A stretch of 64,000 bases of DNA from Phocaeicola plebeius (GTDB taxonomy: Bacteria; Bacteroidota; Bacteroidia; Bacteroidales; Bacteroidaceae): positions 62,001 through 126,000 of the forward strand of contig NZ_QSQT01000008.1 in assembly GCF_003437535.1 (NCBI RefSeq), read 5' to 3'. This document shows, piece after piece, positions 16,536 to 27,819 of the stretch. Both the position numbers and the translations under genes were made by a program. Below the pieces are notes generated by a model. That model did not search any database. It was not told the DNA's origin and saw nothing but the letters and a program-made list of their open reading frames with translations. The first letter of the stretch is position 1. Each line of letters begins with the position of its first letter.

Positions 16536-17768
16536 TTATAATTTGCCGCGTTCGTCCAGATAGGAATCCTTGAATCCTAAAAAATACAACACGCCATCCA
16601 GTCCGATGGTATTGATGGCCTGTTGCGCATTAGCCACGACCTTCGGTTTGGCATGGAAGGCGATTCCCAGTCCTGCCGTAGAAAGCATGGGCAGGTCGTT
16701 GGCTCCATCGCCCACGGCAATTGTCTGTGCGATGTCCACGTTTTCTACCTGTGCCAGCAGGCGGAGCAATTCCGCCTTTCGTTTTCCGTCTACGATGTCA
16801 CCTAAATAGCGGCCGGTTAGCTTGCCATCCACGATTTCCAGCTGGTTGGCATAGACATAGTCAATGCCGAATTTCTCTTTCAGGTAGTTGCCGAAATACG
16901 TGAAACCTCCCGACAAAATGGCAATCTTGTATCCGTAGCGTTTGAGGACGAACATCAGACGTTCCACTCCTTCGGTAATTGGGAGGTGTTCGGCAATGTC
17001 GCGCATCACGCTTTCATCCAGTCCCTTGAGCAGGGCTACCCGTTCCTTGAAACTTTCGCAGAAGTCGATTTCGCCACGCATGGCTCTTTCCGTGATGGCT
17101 TTCACTTGGTCGCCCACACCGGCCCGTATGGCCAGTTCGTCGATGACCTCCGTTTCAATGAGGGTGGAATCCATATCAAAGCAGATGAGTCGGCGCATAC
17201 GGCGGTACATATTGTCTTGCTGGAAAGAGAAGTCCATGCCCAGTGAAGCACTGAGCTGCATGAGCTGGCTTTGTAGCTCTTCACGGTCTTTGGGAGTACC
17301 TCTCACCGAAAATTCGATGCAGGCTCTCACGTTTGCCTTTTTCTCGTCCAGGGGAATACGTCCGGTCAGACGACGGATACCGTCGATGTTCAGTTGTTGC
17401 TCTGCTAAAAGCTTGGTAGCACCGGCAATCTGTTGTGCCGTAAGTTTTCTGCCCAATAGCGTCAGAATGTAGCGGTTCTTTCCTTGCAGGTTTACCCACG
17501 TTTCATACTCTTCGTCGCTGATAGGATAGAAGCGGATATTGATACCCAAGTCAGAAGCCTTGAAAAGCAATTCCTTCATGATATTTCCGGAATCCTGATC
17601 GGAACATTTGAAAAGAATACCCAGTGACAAGGTACTGTGAATGTCAGCTTGTCCGATGTCCATAATGTCTACCTGATATTTAGACAAGATGGCAGTCACC
17701 GATGCGGTCAGTCCCGGTCGGTCCACTCCGCTGATGCGGATTAATATCAATTCGGTTTTGTTTTCCAT
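16536..17768 (-). CDS. serB: Phosphoserine phosphatase with N-terminal ACT domains
   Basis: 410 residues from the ATG at 17768 (MENKTELILIRISGVDRPGL); an in-frame upstream ATG at 17855 would add 29 unlikely residues. Two ACT-like regulatory domains (about 5-85 and 95-175) precede the HAD core: ICFDMDSTLIETEVIDELA (nucleophile Asp), AILSGGFTYF, and VGDGANDLPML. It catalyses the last step of serine synthesis, phosphoserine to serine. Length matches Bacteroides SerB proteins. A TACATTTG element (complement of 17794-17801) just upstream may be its -7 box. Confidence 0.95.
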   Translation of the reverse strand: MENKTELILIRISGVDRPGLTASVTAILSKYQVDIMDIGQADIHSTLSLGILFKCSDQDSGNIMKELLFKASDLGINIRFYPISDEEYETWVNLQGKNRYILTLLGRKLTAQQIAGATKLLAEQQLNIDGIRRLTGRIPLDEKKANVRACIEFSVRGTPKDREELQSQLMQLSASLGMDFSFQQDNMYRRMRRLICFDMDSTLIETEVIDELAIRAGVGDQVKAITERAMRGEIDFCESFKERVALLKGLDESVMRDIAEHLPITEGVERLMFVLKRYGYKIAILSGGFTYFGNYLKEKFGIDYVYANQLEIVDGKLTGRYLGDIVDGKRKAELLRLLAQVENVDIAQTIAVGDGANDLPMLSTAGLGIAFHAKPKVVANAQQAINTIGLDGVLYFLGFKDSYLDERGKL

Positions 17769-17833
17769 GGTTGTCTGCTTGCGTGTTTCTGGGCAAATGT
17801 ACAAATTATCTTCTATCCACGGGCATAAAAAGC

Positions 17834-17873
17834 ACAAAAAAAGCCATTCCTGCATACCTGCAAGAATGGCTTT
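17834..17873 (-). terminator. Terminator of htpG
   Basis: AAAGCCATTC (17840) and GAATGGCTTT (to 17873) form the stem. On the minus strand it is followed by a run of seven T residues (A run at 17834-17842). Confidence 0.85.
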
Positions 17874-17893
17874 CCTTATTTTATGGGGGAAAA

Positions 17894-19951
17894 TCAGATC
17901 ATTTCCACGCTTCGTTTTACAAAGTTGGTCAGGGCTTCACCCTTCAGCATGTTGTTTTGCAACAAGGCCAGGTCGATAAGCTGGTGAACCACTTTGTTGC
18001 CGACAGCATAACCGTTCAGGATGTTTTCCTTTTCGGTCTTTTGCGCTTCAATCTTCTTTTCTACCTCACTCAGTTCGTCTTTTTCGGCAGTCGGGATTTC
18101 TTCATCTTTCTTTCCTTCCTGTGCTTTCTGGAGTTCGTTACGACGGAGAGTCAGCATGGCGATTTCAGATTCTACTGGTACGAGTTTTTCCGCACAAGCT
18201 GTTTCGGCATCGCTCAATACCTGCTTGATCAGGCGGTGGTCGCTATTCAATACCAGGTTGAACATATCGGGCATTTCACCATAGAAACTCATGCCCGGCT
18301 GGATGCTGGCCATGTCTTTCATACGGCGCATGTATTCAGCCTGTGTGATGACAATCGGCGCATTGTTTTCGCCCAGTGCGTGTGCTTCTACGTGGAATTC
18401 TGTTTTCTTTACCTTCGGCATCTGTCCCTTGAACAAAGAACTGAGCACTTCTTGTTTGTCGTGCGGAAGTTCTTCACCCTTCTGGCCTTCCTTCACAATC
18501 AGGCGGTCTACGATGTCGCTATCCACACGGGTGAAGTGACTCTTTTCGAACTTCTGTTCCAGCATGTTGATCATCGGTACGTCCAGCTGGCCGTCCATGA
18601 GCAATACGTTGTAGCCTTTGTTCTTGGCCGCATCGATGTAAGTGTACTGTTCGTCCAGGTTGTTGGCATAGAGGTAAATCAGGCTGCCGTTCTTGTCGGT
18701 CTGATTATCCTTGATCAGTGTCTGGTATTCTTCGAAGGTGTAATATTTGTTGTCTGTATCCTTGAACAAAGCAAACTTGGAAGCCTTTTCATAGAAATCT
18801 TCCTGAGTCAGCATACCGTAGTTGATGAAAATCTTCAGGTCGTCCCATTTCTCTTCAAATTCCTTACGGTCGTTCTTGAAGATAGATTGTAAGCGGTCGG
18901 ATACCTTCTTCGTGATGTAAGTAGAAATCTTCTTCACGTTCGAATCGCTCTGCAAGTAAGAACGAGATACGTTCAACGGAATATCCGGAGAATCGATGAC
19001 ACCGTGAAGCAAGGTCAGGAAGTCGGGCACGATACCTTCTACTGAGTCGGTCACATATACCTGGTTGCAATACAACTGAATTTTGTTACGTTGCAAGTCG
19101 ATGTTGCTCTTGATCTTCGGGAAGTAGAGCACACCGGTCAGGTTGAACGGATAGTCTACATTCAGGTGAATCCAGAACAACGGTTCGTCGGCCATCGGAT
19201 ACAGGTCGCGGTAGAATTTCTTGTAATCCTCTTCCTTCAAGTCCGACGGTTTCTTGGTCCAGATAGGACAAGTGTCGTTAATCAGGTTGTCTTCATCCGT
19301 TTCTACCTGCTTGCCGTCTTTCCATTCCTTCTTTTTGCCAAAGGCTACCGGTACGGCCAGGAAGTGACAATACTTGGTGAGCAAGCCCTGCAAGCGAGAT
19401 TCTTCCAGGAATTCCTTGCAATCTTCATCCACGTGCAGGATGATGTCGGTTCCACGGTCGCTACGTTCTGTTTCTTCAAGGGTAAACTCAGGACTTCCGT
19501 CGCAACTCCATTTCACGGCTTTGGCACCTTCCTTATATGAATATGAAAGAGTTACGATATCTACCGTCTTGGCTACCATGAAGGCTGAGTAGAATCCCAG
19601 ACCGAAGTGACCGATGATGGCATTGGCATCGTCCTTGTATTTTTCCAGGAAGTCATTTGCTCCTGAGAAGGCAATCTGGTTGATATACTTGTCGATTTCT
19701 TCGGCCGTCATACCCAGACCACGGTCGCTGATGGTGATGGTACCGTTTTCCTTGTCCACTTTTACACGTACCGTCAAATCGCCCAGTTCACCTTTAAAAT
19801 CGCCCGTAGCAGCCAGTGTCTTCAATTTCTGAGTTGCATCCACCGCATTGGAAACCAGTTCACGGAGGAAAATTTCATGGTCGCTATACAAGAACTTCTT
19901 TATGATGGGGAATATGTTTTCTGTTGTAACCCCGATATTACCTTTTTGCAT
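17894..19951 (-). CDS. htpG: Molecular chaperone HtpG (Hsp90)
   Basis: 685 residues from MQKGNIGVTTENIFPIIKKF; a further 18 codons upstream are open but atypical for the family. The N-terminal ATPase domain shows the GHKL features FLRELVSNAVDATQKL, ISDRGLGMTAEEID and GHFGLGFYSAFMVA. The middle domain contains LNVSRSYLQSD with the catalytic Arg. A charged region (about 560-600) precedes the dimerisation end. It is an ATP-driven chaperone for late folding and stress recovery. It follows clpC on the same strand but is separated by a terminator, so it has its own promoter. Confidence 0.97.
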   Translation of the reverse strand: MQKGNIGVTTENIFPIIKKFLYSDHEIFLRELVSNAVDATQKLKTLAATGDFKGELGDLTVRVKVDKENGTITISDRGLGMTAEEIDKYINQIAFSGANDFLEKYKDDANAIIGHFGLGFYSAFMVAKTVDIVTLSYSYKEGAKAVKWSCDGSPEFTLEETERSDRGTDIILHVDEDCKEFLEESRLQGLLTKYCHFLAVPVAFGKKKEWKDGKQVETDEDNLINDTCPIWTKKPSDLKEEDYKKFYRDLYPMADEPLFWIHLNVDYPFNLTGVLYFPKIKSNIDLQRNKIQLYCNQVYVTDSVEGIVPDFLTLLHGVIDSPDIPLNVSRSYLQSDSNVKKISTYITKKVSDRLQSIFKNDRKEFEEKWDDLKIFINYGMLTQEDFYEKASKFALFKDTDNKYYTFEEYQTLIKDNQTDKNGSLIYLYANNLDEQYTYIDAAKNKGYNVLLMDGQLDVPMINMLEQKFEKSHFTRVDSDIVDRLIVKEGQKGEELPHDKQEVLSSLFKGQMPKVKKTEFHVEAHALGENNAPIVITQAEYMRRMKDMASIQPGMSFYGEMPDMFNLVLNSDHRLIKQVLSDAETACAEKLVPVESEIAMLTLRRNELQKAQEGKKDEEIPTAEKDELSEVEKKIEAQKTEKENILNGYAVGNKVVHQLIDLALLQNNMLKGEALTNFVKRSVEMI

Positions 19952-20002
19952 ATCTCTTTGTTTTTTATGATTGTTCGAATAAATTTTTTTCCAGTCCTTA
20001 CA

Positions 20003-20039
20003 CAAAAAAAATGCCAGATACGTTTGTACCTGACATTTT
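20003..20039 (-). terminator. Terminator of clpC
   Basis: AAAATG-C-CAG-A-TAC and GTA-C-CTG-A-CATTTT form the stem with a short GTTT loop. The minus-strand product ends in a T run (A run at 20003-20010). Confidence 0.8.
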
Positions 20040-20070
20040 GTCTGTATACCGAAATTCTGTCAGAATTCCG

Positions 20071-22617
20071 TTATGCTTTTTCTACTTTCATTTCTACTCC
20101 GTCACCTTGGGCGTTCATGTACACATGCAAGGTATCGCCCGCCTGCGGTTCTTCGTTGATAATCAGCTCTGCCAGTCCGTCTTCCAGGTGGTTCTGGATG
20201 GAGCGTTTCAACGGGCGGGCACCGAACTGTACGTCGTAGCCTTTTTCTGCCACGAAACGCTTGGCCTCCTGGTCGAGCAGGAGATGGTAGCCACAACCTT
20301 CGATACGCTTGTAGAGTCCTGCCAGCTCGATGTCGATGATTTTCTCCAGTGAAGCAATATCCAGCTGGTCGAAGGTCACGATTTCATCCAGGCGGTTGAT
20401 GAATTCGGGAGCGAACGATTTGTTCAAGGCCTTGCGAATCACGCTATTGGCATGTTCTTTCTCGTTCTCGCCGGTCTGTGCCGTGAAACCGATGCCTTTG
20501 CCGAACTCCTTCAACTGGCGTGTACCGATGTTGGACGTCATGATGATAATGGTATTCTTGAAATCTACGGTCCGTCCTAAGCTATCCGTCAACCGGCCTT
20601 CGTCCATCACTTGCAACAACATGTTGAACACGTCGGAGTGGGCCTTCTCGATTTCATCCAGCAATACGATGGAGTAGGGATGACGGCGTACCTTTTCCGT
20701 CAGTTGTCCCCCTTCTTCGTAGCCCACGTATCCCGGAGGAGCTCCGATCAGACGTGACACGGTGAATTTCTCCATGTATTCGCTCATATCGATACGGATA
20801 ATGGCGTCGGTAGTACCGAACATGTTCTTGGCAAGCTCTTTCGCCAGATGCGTCTTTCCTACACCCGTCGGTCCTAAGAAAAGGAACGTACCGATAGGCT
20901 TGTTCGGGTCCTTCAGTCCCACACGGCTCCGCTGGATACTTCTTACCAGTGTCTCTACCGCCTTGTCCTGTCCGATAACCTTCGAAAGCAATGCCTGCTT
21001 CATCCCCTTCAACCGTACACCTTCCGCTTGCGCCATACGTTGCACGGGTACACCCGAAATCATGGACACCACTTCCTCTATCTGTGGTGCGTCCACCGTT
21101 TCCCGGTTGTCCTTCAACTTTTCTTTCCATTCATTTTTCAGGCGTTCCAATTGCTCCGTGTACTGGTTTTCACGGTCACGGAAGCTGGCGGCCAGCTCGA
21201 AGTTCTGCAAGCGAATGGCCTCATTCTTATGTTGCTGCGCTTCCTCAATCAATCGTTCCTGCTCCTCAATTTCCTGAGGTACGGAGATGTGAGTGAGGTG
21301 GATGCGAGAACCCGCTTCGTCCATAGCGTCGATGGCCTTGTCGGGGAAATAGCGGTCGGTCACATAGCGGTCGGTCAGGCGTACGCAAGCCTCCAGCGCC
21401 TCGTCCGTATATGTCACGTTATGGTGTTCCTCGTATTTATCCTTGATGTTCCGGAGAATCTGCAAGGTCTCTTCCGGTGAGGTCGGTCCTACCAGCACTT
21501 TCTGGAAGCGGCGTTCCAATGCCCCGTCTTTTTCGATGTTCTTGCGATACTCGTCGAGGGTGGTGGCCCCGATGCATTGGATTTCTCCACGTGCCAGTGC
21601 CGGTTTCAGCATGTTGGCCGCGTCCATGGAACCAGCCGCCGAGCCGGCTCCCACGATGGTATGTATCTCATCGATGAACAGAATGACGTCAGGATGTTTC
21701 TTCACTTCTGTCAGAATGGCACGAATGCGTTCTTCAAATTGTCCGCGATACTTGGTTCCGGCCACTACCGCCGTCATGTCGAGCGAAACGATGCGCTTGC
21801 CGAACAGGGCACGCGAAACCCGCTTCTCCACGATACGGAGCGCCAGTCCTTCGGCAATGGCCGATTTTCCCACACCCGGCTCACCAATCAGAATCGGGTT
21901 GTTCTTTTTGCGCCGGCTCAGAATCTGTGCGATACGTTCAATTTCCTTCTCACGGCCTACCACGGGGTCAAGTTTCCCACCTTCGGCTGCCTTGGTCAGG
22001 TCGATACCGTAATTGTCGAGGTAGGGCGTGCCACCGTCCGCTTGTTTCTGTTCGGTCTGCGTGGCCTGGCGGTTGGCGGAAGAACCGAAGCCATCGTTGT
22101 TCTTGTCCGCGTTTCCGCGACGTCCGATGCCTTCCTCTTCTTCGTCATCATTGAAATCCAGTCCGTCAAAAGGGGTTTCCTCCTGCTTTAGACGGTCTAT
22201 TATCTTTTCGTAAGTTACGTCGTTCTTTTCCAATATCTTATATGCGTTATTCTGGTTGTCTCTCATAATGGCCAATAAAATATGCGGGGTGTCCACTTTC
22301 TCGTCATTCATCAATCGTGCCTCTAGTTTGCTTAATGTCAAAATTTTTGATGCTTCCTCGCTGAATGAGATGTCCTGTGAGTAGTTCTCTAGAATGGACT
22401 TCTCCCGTAATTGTGTTTCTAGTTCGTTCTTGATACCTTTCAGGTCGAGGTAGAACGATTTCAATATTTCGGCGGCTTTACACTCTCCATCGCGCAAGAT
22501 GCCCAATAGCAGATGTTCCGGTTCGATATGGTCGTTCTGAAGGCGGTTGGCCTCCTCTTTCCCGTAAACGACGATGTCGGACACTTGTTGTGTAAATTCG
22601 TTGCTCATCAAATTCAT
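20071..22617 (-). CDS. clpC: ClpC-type AAA+ unfoldase
   Basis: 848 residues. A Clp N-terminal double repeat (about 5-150; [16 protein letters not shown] and [12 protein letters not shown]) precedes two AAA+ domains with Walker A motifs GEPGVGKS and GPTGVGKT, separated by a middle region with a UvrB/C-like coiled coil (about 440-500). Overall length and a single coiled-coil repeat favour ClpC over ClpB disaggregase. It unfolds substrates for ClpP. The start at 22617 is supported by GGAG 5 nt upstream; an ATG three codons later is less well spaced. It diverges from gyrA. Confidence 0.92.
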   Translation of the reverse strand: MNLMSNEFTQQVSDIVVYGKEEANRLQNDHIEPEHLLLGILRDGECKAAEILKSFYLDLKGIKNELETQLREKSILENYSQDISFSEEASKILTLSKLEARLMNDEKVDTPHILLAIMRDNQNNAYKILEKNDVTYEKIIDRLKQEETPFDGLDFNDDEEEEGIGRRGNADKNNDGFGSSANRQATQTEQKQADGGTPYLDNYGIDLTKAAEGGKLDPVVGREKEIERIAQILSRRKKNNPILIGEPGVGKSAIAEGLALRIVEKRVSRALFGKRIVSLDMTAVVAGTKYRGQFEERIRAILTEVKKHPDVILFIDEIHTIVGAGSAAGSMDAANMLKPALARGEIQCIGATTLDEYRKNIEKDGALERRFQKVLVGPTSPEETLQILRNIKDKYEEHHNVTYTDEALEACVRLTDRYVTDRYFPDKAIDAMDEAGSRIHLTHISVPQEIEEQERLIEEAQQHKNEAIRLQNFELAASFRDRENQYTEQLERLKNEWKEKLKDNRETVDAPQIEEVVSMISGVPVQRMAQAEGVRLKGMKQALLSKVIGQDKAVETLVRSIQRSRVGLKDPNKPIGTFLFLGPTGVGKTHLAKELAKNMFGTTDAIIRIDMSEYMEKFTVSRLIGAPPGYVGYEEGGQLTEKVRRHPYSIVLLDEIEKAHSDVFNMLLQVMDEGRLTDSLGRTVDFKNTIIIMTSNIGTRQLKEFGKGIGFTAQTGENEKEHANSVIRKALNKSFAPEFINRLDEIVTFDQLDIASLEKIIDIELAGLYKRIEGCGYHLLLDQEAKRFVAEKGYDVQFGARPLKRSIQNHLEDGLAELIINEEPQAGDTLHVYMNAQGDGVEMKVEKA

Positions 22618-22774
22618 ATCTTCTCCAATTGTTTATATTCAAAATAGGCTTGCAAATATACATTATTATAAAGACTCTTCATCAAGTCTTTCTTTCTATT
22701 TAACAAAATGCGTGCCACATTTCCTACAAGTGTCTCCAAATGCAGGCTTATACGTATTTTTTGGTGGAAAAGTT

Positions 22775-22804
22775 TTTGTATATCCGCTAAAAGTCGTACT
22801 TTAG
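22775..22804 (+). promoter_or_regulatory. Possible gyrA promoter
   Basis: TTTG at 22775-22778 and TACTTTAG at 22797-22804 approximate the -33 and -7 elements with an 18-nt spacer. The -7 box is one base off consensus and the spacer is short, so this is tentative. Confidence 0.3.
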
Positions 22805-22853
22805 CATGGTTTTTTACAAGCCTTGAAAGGAAGTATAATTAATAATGTATTAA

Positions 22854-25400
22854 ATGCAAGAACAAGACAGAATTATAAAAATCAACATCGAAGAGGAAAT
22901 GAAGTCGTCGTACATTGATTACTCCATGTCAGTAATCGTGGCACGCGCCCTCCCTGATGTAAGAGACGGATTCAAGCCGGTTCACCGCCGTATTCTTTAC
23001 GGAATGATGGAACTGGGAAATACATCCGACAAACCGTATAAAAAAGCAGCCAGAATCGTAGGTGAAGTATTGGGTAAGTATCACCCTCACGGCGACTCGT
23101 CTGTATATGGCGCCCTGGTGCGTATGGCACAGGACTGGGCGATGCGTTATCCGCTGGTCGACGGTCAGGGTAACTTCGGTTCTATCGACGGAGATAGTGC
23201 CGCCGCTATGCGATATACGGAGGCTCGTCTGAAGAAGATTGGTGAGGAGATGATGCAGGACCTTTACAAGGAAACTGTAGACTTTACCAACAACTTCGAC
23301 GATACGTTGCAGGAACCTACCGTCATGCCGACCCGTATCCCGAACCTGCTGGTGAACGGTGCTTCAGGTATCGCCGTAGGTATGGCTACCAATATGCCGA
23401 CACACAACCTGCGTGAAGTCATTGACGCTTGCGTGGCATACATCGATAACAATGAAATCGACGTAGACGGCCTGATGCAGTACATCAAGGCACCTGATTT
23501 CCCGACCGGAGGATATATTTATGGTATCAGCGGTGTGCGCGATGCCTACGAAACCGGACGCGGACGTGTGGTAATGCGTGCCAAGGCCGAAATCGAATCG
23601 CATCCTACACACGATAAGATTGTAGTGACCGAGATTCCGTATGGTGTGAACAAGGCTGAGCTGATCAAGAGCATCGCTGATTTGTCGAACGACAAGAAAA
23701 TCGAAGGCATTTCGAATGTGAACGACGAAACCGACCGCGAAGGTATGCGTATCGTCATCGACATCAAGCGTGATGCCAACGCCAGCGTGGTGCTCAACAA
23801 GCTTTACAAGATGACCATGCTTCAGACTTCTTTCGGTGTGAACAACGTGGCCCTGGTTCATGGCCGTCCACGCCTGCTCAACCTGAAGGAACTGATCAAA
23901 TATTTCGTGGAACACCGTCACGAAGTGGTAATCCGCCGTACACGTTACGACTTGCGCAAGGCCAAGGAACGTGCGCACATCCTGGAAGGATTGATTATCG
24001 CTTCGGACAACATTGACGAGGTAATCCGTATTATCCGTGCCGCCAAGACTCCGAACGAAGCTATCACGAACCTGATGGCCCGCTTCAACCTGAGCGAAAT
24101 CCAGGCTCGTGCTATCGTAGAAATGCGCTTGCGCCAGCTCACCGGACTGATGCAGGACCAGCTCCATGCCGAATACGAAGACCTGATGAAGCAAATCGCT
24201 TACTTCGAAGAAATTCTGAGCAACGAGGAACTTTGCAAGAAGGTTATCAAGGACGAGCTGCTTGAAGTGAAAGAAAAATACGGCGACAACCGTCGTTCGG
24301 AAATCGTATATGCTTCGGAAGAGTTCAATCCGGAAGATTTCTATGCCGATGACGAAATGGTCATCACCATCTCGCACATGGGATACATCAAGCGTACACC
24401 GCTTTCTGAGTTCCGTGCGCAGAACCGTGGCGGCGTAGGCTCGAAGGGAAGTGAAACCCGTAACGAAGACTTTATCGAACATATCTATCCGGCTACTATG
24501 CACAACACGCTTCTGTTCTTCACGCAGAAGGGTAAGTGCTACTGGCTCAAGGTATATGAAATTCCGGAAGGCAACAAGACTTCGAAGGGACGTGCCATCC
24601 AGAACCTGCTGAACATTGAGGCAGACGATGTGGTAACGGCTTACCTGCGTGTGAAGAACCTGAACGACACGGAATTCATCAATAGTCACTATGTACTCTT
24701 CTGTACGAAGAACGGTGTCATCAAGAAGACGTTGCTCGAACAATATTCCCGCCCGCGTCAGAATGGTGTGAACGCCATCACCATCCGCGAAGACGACCGT
24801 GTGATTGAAGTACGTATGACTAACGGAAACAATGAAATCGTGATTGCCAACCGTAACGGTCGTGCCATCCGTTTCCATGAAAGCGCGGTACGCGAAATGG
24901 GACGTACAGCTACCGGTGTACGCGGTATCACACTCGATGAAGACGGTCAGGATGAGGTAATCGGAATGATCTGTATCAAAGATCCTGAAACAGAAACCAT
25001 CATGGTGGTATCTGAAAACGGTTACGGTAAGCGTTCGGACATTGAAGACTACCGCAAGACCAACCGTGGCGGAAAGGGTGTGAAGACACTGAACATTACG
25101 GATAAGACCGGAAGTCTGGTAGCCATCAAGTCGGTAACCGATGAAAACGACCTGATGATTATCAACAAGTCGGGCATCACCATCCGTCTGAAGGTGGCCG
25201 ATGTGCGCATCATGGGACGTGCCACACAGGGTGTGCGCCTGATTGACCTTGAAAAGCGCAACGACCAGATTGGTTCCGTATGTAAGGTAGCTTCTGAAAA
25301 TGAAGAAGAGGAAGTGCAGGACGAAGCAACTCCGGCAACGGACATCCAGCCCGCCGACGGAGAAACCATTCAGCCTGTTACGGACGAACCGAATGAATAA
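22854..25400 (+). CDS. gyrA: DNA gyrase subunit A
   Basis: 848 residues. The N-terminal breakage-rejoining domain carries [37 protein letters not shown] and the catalytic Tyr at residue 121 ([11 protein letters not shown]). The C-terminal beta-pinwheel contains the GyrA-box region [10 protein letters not shown] and repeats such as NRGGKGVK. The tail is acidic. Gyrase introduces negative supercoils with GyrB. In the quinolone-determining region the Ser equivalent to E. coli S83 is retained (Ser82), while the position equivalent to D87 is Gly86. It is divergent from clpC and followed 48 nt later by a TPR gene. Confidence 0.97.
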   Translation: MQEQDRIIKINIEEEMKSSYIDYSMSVIVARALPDVRDGFKPVHRRILYGMMELGNTSDKPYKKAARIVGEVLGKYHPHGDSSVYGALVRMAQDWAMRYPLVDGQGNFGSIDGDSAAAMRYTEARLKKIGEEMMQDLYKETVDFTNNFDDTLQEPTVMPTRIPNLLVNGASGIAVGMATNMPTHNLREVIDACVAYIDNNEIDVDGLMQYIKAPDFPTGGYIYGISGVRDAYETGRGRVVMRAKAEIESHPTHDKIVVTEIPYGVNKAELIKSIADLSNDKKIEGISNVNDETDREGMRIVIDIKRDANASVVLNKLYKMTMLQTSFGVNNVALVHGRPRLLNLKELIKYFVEHRHEVVIRRTRYDLRKAKERAHILEGLIIASDNIDEVIRIIRAAKTPNEAITNLMARFNLSEIQARAIVEMRLRQLTGLMQDQLHAEYEDLMKQIAYFEEILSNEELCKKVIKDELLEVKEKYGDNRRSEIVYASEEFNPEDFYADDEMVITISHMGYIKRTPLSEFRAQNRGGVGSKGSETRNEDFIEHIYPATMHNTLLFFTQKGKCYWLKVYEIPEGNKTSKGRAIQNLLNIEADDVVTAYLRVKNLNDTEFINSHYVLFCTKNGVIKKTLLEQYSRPRQNGVNAITIREDDRVIEVRMTNGNNEIVIANRNGRAIRFHESAVREMGRTATGVRGITLDEDGQDEVIGMICIKDPETETIMVVSENGYGKRSDIEDYRKTNRGGKGVKTLNITDKTGSLVAIKSVTDENDLMIINKSGITIRLKVADVRIMGRATQGVRLIDLEKRNDQIGSVCKVASENEEEEVQDEATPATDIQPADGETIQPVTDEPNE

Positions 25401-25448
25401 TCCGGACAAAAACTAACTTGAATATTTGTATTACTAAATTTAAACCTT

Positions 25449-26666
25449 ATGAAAAAAGTATTATTCTCAGCCGCTTTGTTCTTTACCGCATGTGCTGTTT
25501 CTGCTCAGGAAAGCGTGGTAAAGGAAGCTAAATCTGCCAAGAGCGATCCCGTGAAGGCAGCACAAATCATCGAACCTGCTTTGACAGATCCTTCTACCGC
25601 CAATGATCCTGAAACATGGAAACTGGCTGGTGATTTCCAGAAGTCTATCTATGACGACGAAAACATGAAATTGTATTTGCCGGGTGGTCAGGCTGATACC
25701 GCTAAATTGTATAACAGCTTGGCTAAAATGTTCGAATACTACACAAAGTGTGACGAAGTAGAACAGGCTAAGGTACAGAGCGGCGAATTGAAGAAACCGA
25801 AATTGAGAAAGAAACTGGCTAAGACATTGGCTACCGTACGTCCTCAGTTGACTAACGCCGGTTCTGACGCTTACAATGCAGGTAACTATGCCAACGCTTT
25901 GAAGTTCTTCGGTTTGTATGTAGACGCTCCGCAGAACCCGTTGTTCGCCGATGAAGATGCCGTAAAGAACGACACATTGACTCCGTTGATTGCCAACTAT
26001 GCCGCTCTTGCCGCTAATTCATTGAAAGACAATGCAGCCGTAATCAAATACGCTACTATCGGTAAGGAACACAAAGAAGAAGGTTACCGTTCATTGATGT
26101 GCCTGGCAGAAGCTTACGGAAAAGGTGAAACTCCTGACTCAGCAAAATGGTTGACTACTATCCAGGAAGGTGTAGAAAAATTCCCGTCACAGGAATACTT
26201 CATCGGTAACCTGATGGACTACTACATCCAGAAAGGTAAGATTGACGAAGGTCTGGCTCAGATGGATGCCGTACTGGCTAAGAACTCTACTCCGTACTTC
26301 ATGTACGTGAAGGGTGTGCTTCAGTATGAAAAGAAAGACTACGAAGGTGCCATCGCTACATTCAACCAGATTATTGCAGAAGGTAAGGATTTCGTAGCTG
26401 AAGCTTATTCTAAGATTGGTGACTGCTCATTCTTCCCGGCTCAGGAAATCGTAGAAGAAAACTCTAAGCTTTCTATGGACGATCCGAAGTATGCTACCAA
26501 CGAAGCTAAGATTAAGGAACTGTACGAAAAAGCACTTCCTTTCTACGAAAAAGCAAAAGAAGCTAAACCAGACAACCGTCAGTTGTGGGGCCAGTACTTG
26601 TTGAACATCTACTGGAAGCTTGATAAGGAAAAATACAACGCTCTTGAAAAAGAACTGGGTTACTAA
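25449..26666 (+). CDS. Exported tetratricopeptide-repeat protein
   Basis: 405 residues with a signal peptide (MKKVLFSAALFFTACAVSAQ; the Cys at 15 is followed by AVS, so cleavage by signal peptidase I after AQ is more likely than lipidation). Helical repeats of the TPR type run throughout: AYNAGNYANALKFFGLYVDA, YEKKDYEGAIATFNQIIAEG and LYEKALPFYEKAKEAKPDNR near the C-terminus. Codon use is strongly biased (highly expressed style). Function is not known; TPR proteins of this sort act as periplasmic assembly scaffolds. It follows gyrA closely, a pairing I believe is common in Bacteroides, and ends at a strong terminator. Confidence 0.85.
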   Translation: MKKVLFSAALFFTACAVSAQESVVKEAKSAKSDPVKAAQIIEPALTDPSTANDPETWKLAGDFQKSIYDDENMKLYLPGGQADTAKLYNSLAKMFEYYTKCDEVEQAKVQSGELKKPKLRKKLAKTLATVRPQLTNAGSDAYNAGNYANALKFFGLYVDAPQNPLFADEDAVKNDTLTPLIANYAALAANSLKDNAAVIKYATIGKEHKEEGYRSLMCLAEAYGKGETPDSAKWLTTIQEGVEKFPSQEYFIGNLMDYYIQKGKIDEGLAQMDAVLAKNSTPYFMYVKGVLQYEKKDYEGAIATFNQIIAEGKDFVAEAYSKIGDCSFFPAQEIVEENSKLSMDDPKYATNEAKIKELYEKALPFYEKAKEAKPDNRQLWGQYLLNIYWKLDKEKYNALEKELGY

Positions 26667-26737
26667 TATATAATAAGGTATACGGACCGCCCGCCTGAGG
26701 CGAGTGGTTTGCAGACCTTGGGGAACCCTGAAGAAAG

Positions 26738-26784
26738 AAACTCCTTTGCGTGGCTAGAACGATGCCCTCAAAGGAGTTTTTGTT
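26738..26784 (+). terminator. Terminator of the gyrA-TPR unit
   Basis: AAACTCCTTTG (26738) pairs with CAAAGGAGTTT (to 26779), followed by TTGTTTTG. Confidence 0.85.
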
Positions 26785-26862
26785 TTGCTCCGCCGTGATG
26801 ATAAACGCGACGTTTTTATTTGTATCTTTGTGCATACCCCATTCACAAAAAAGAGAAGAGAG

Positions 26863-27726
26863 ATGACAACAGAACCTACAACCTCACGCCATAACCCCAT
26901 GAAAGTCATATTCAATTACCAGAATGTGTTTTTCAGCTTTTTCTATGACGATGCCGATGCGTGCGTGCACCGTTCCAGAGAATACGCCATGAACTATGTC
27001 TTGTCGGGCGAGATGGTGCTCGACGACGGGCACCGGCAGATACACGTGGGAAAAGGAGAGTGCGTGTTCATTCCGCGCGACCATCGTGTGACCATGTACA
27101 AGAAAGCCTCGGGCGGGGAGCAGTATTGCGGAATTTACATGTGCTTCACCCGCTCCTTCCTTCGGGAGATGTACGGAAAGTATGCCCGCCACACGGACAA
27201 GGCAGAGCATGTGGAGAGGTTCGTGCCCGGCGTGATGAAACTTCCTCCTTCGGCTGAGATTGAGAGCCTGTTTGCTTCGATGACACCTTACTTCAATCCG
27301 GAAGTGAAACCGCAGGACGACGTGATGCACCTGAAGTTGCAGGAAGGATTGCTGGCCCTGCTTCATACCGATAAGCGCTTCATGACCGCGTTGTTCGACT
27401 TCAGCACACCGTGGAAGATGGACATTCTTGACTTCATGAACGAGAACTACATGTACGAGTTCACCTTAGAGGAGCTGGCGCATTACACGGGACGTAGCCT
27501 GGCCACCTTCAAGCGCGACTTCAAGAAGGTGAGCGCGCTGACACCCGAGAAATGGCTGATTCGCAAGCGCCTGGAAGTGGCCTATCACCTGCTGAAGGAA
27601 GAACGGCGGAAGGTGGTCGATGTCTATGCGGAGGTGGGCTTTAAGAACCCTTCGCATTTCTCTACGGCCTTCAAGAAACGCTACGGCATTCCGCCCACGG
27701 CACTGGCCGCTCCCTCGTGCATTTGA
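26863..27726 (+). CDS. AraC-family transcriptional regulator
   Basis: 287 residues from the ATG at 26863 (MTTEPTTSRHNPMKVIF); upstream in-frame codons belong to the promoter, where TATCTTTG at 26823-26830 is a good -7 box. An N-terminal cupin-like sensor domain (about 20-150; VLSGEMVLDDGHRQIHVGKG) precedes the two helix-turn-helix motifs of the AraC domain (about 190-280; FTLEELAHYTGRSLATFKRD, then VYAEVGFKNPSHFSTAFKKR). It probably controls the alpha/beta hydrolase gene immediately downstream; ligand unknown. Confidence 0.92.
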   Translation: MTTEPTTSRHNPMKVIFNYQNVFFSFFYDDADACVHRSREYAMNYVLSGEMVLDDGHRQIHVGKGECVFIPRDHRVTMYKKASGGEQYCGIYMCFTRSFLREMYGKYARHTDKAEHVERFVPGVMKLPPSAEIESLFASMTPYFNPEVKPQDDVMHLKLQEGLLALLHTDKRFMTALFDFSTPWKMDILDFMNENYMYEFTLEELAHYTGRSLATFKRDFKKVSALTPEKWLIRKRLEVAYHLLKEERRKVVDVYAEVGFKNPSHFSTAFKKRYGIPPTALAAPSCI

Positions 27727-27747
27727 ACTTTTCAGAAACGATATTTG

Positions 27748-27780
27748 AGCCTCACGGAAATGTCTCTGTGGGGCTTTTGT
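27748..27780 (+). terminator. Terminator of the AraC gene
   Basis: AGCCTCAC (27748-27755) pairs with GTGGGGCT (27768-27775), one G-T pair, followed by TTTTG. Confidence 0.7.
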
Positions 27781-27819
27781 GTTATTTTTGCCTTCGTAGA
27801 ATAATAGAGTGATAACTAT

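Noticed and set aside
17771..18892. 373-codon frame antisense to the 3' half of htpG
   Set aside because: It starts in the serB promoter and runs through the htpG terminator; no recognisable protein features.
20071..22617. ClpB disaggregase
   Set aside because: The long ClpB M-domain is absent and the N-terminal and UvrB/C-like regions fit ClpC.
23364..25409. 681-codon open frame antisense to gyrA
   Set aside because: It lies wholly opposite gyrA, has no family features and reflects the codon bias of the real gene; gyrA is conserved along its full length.
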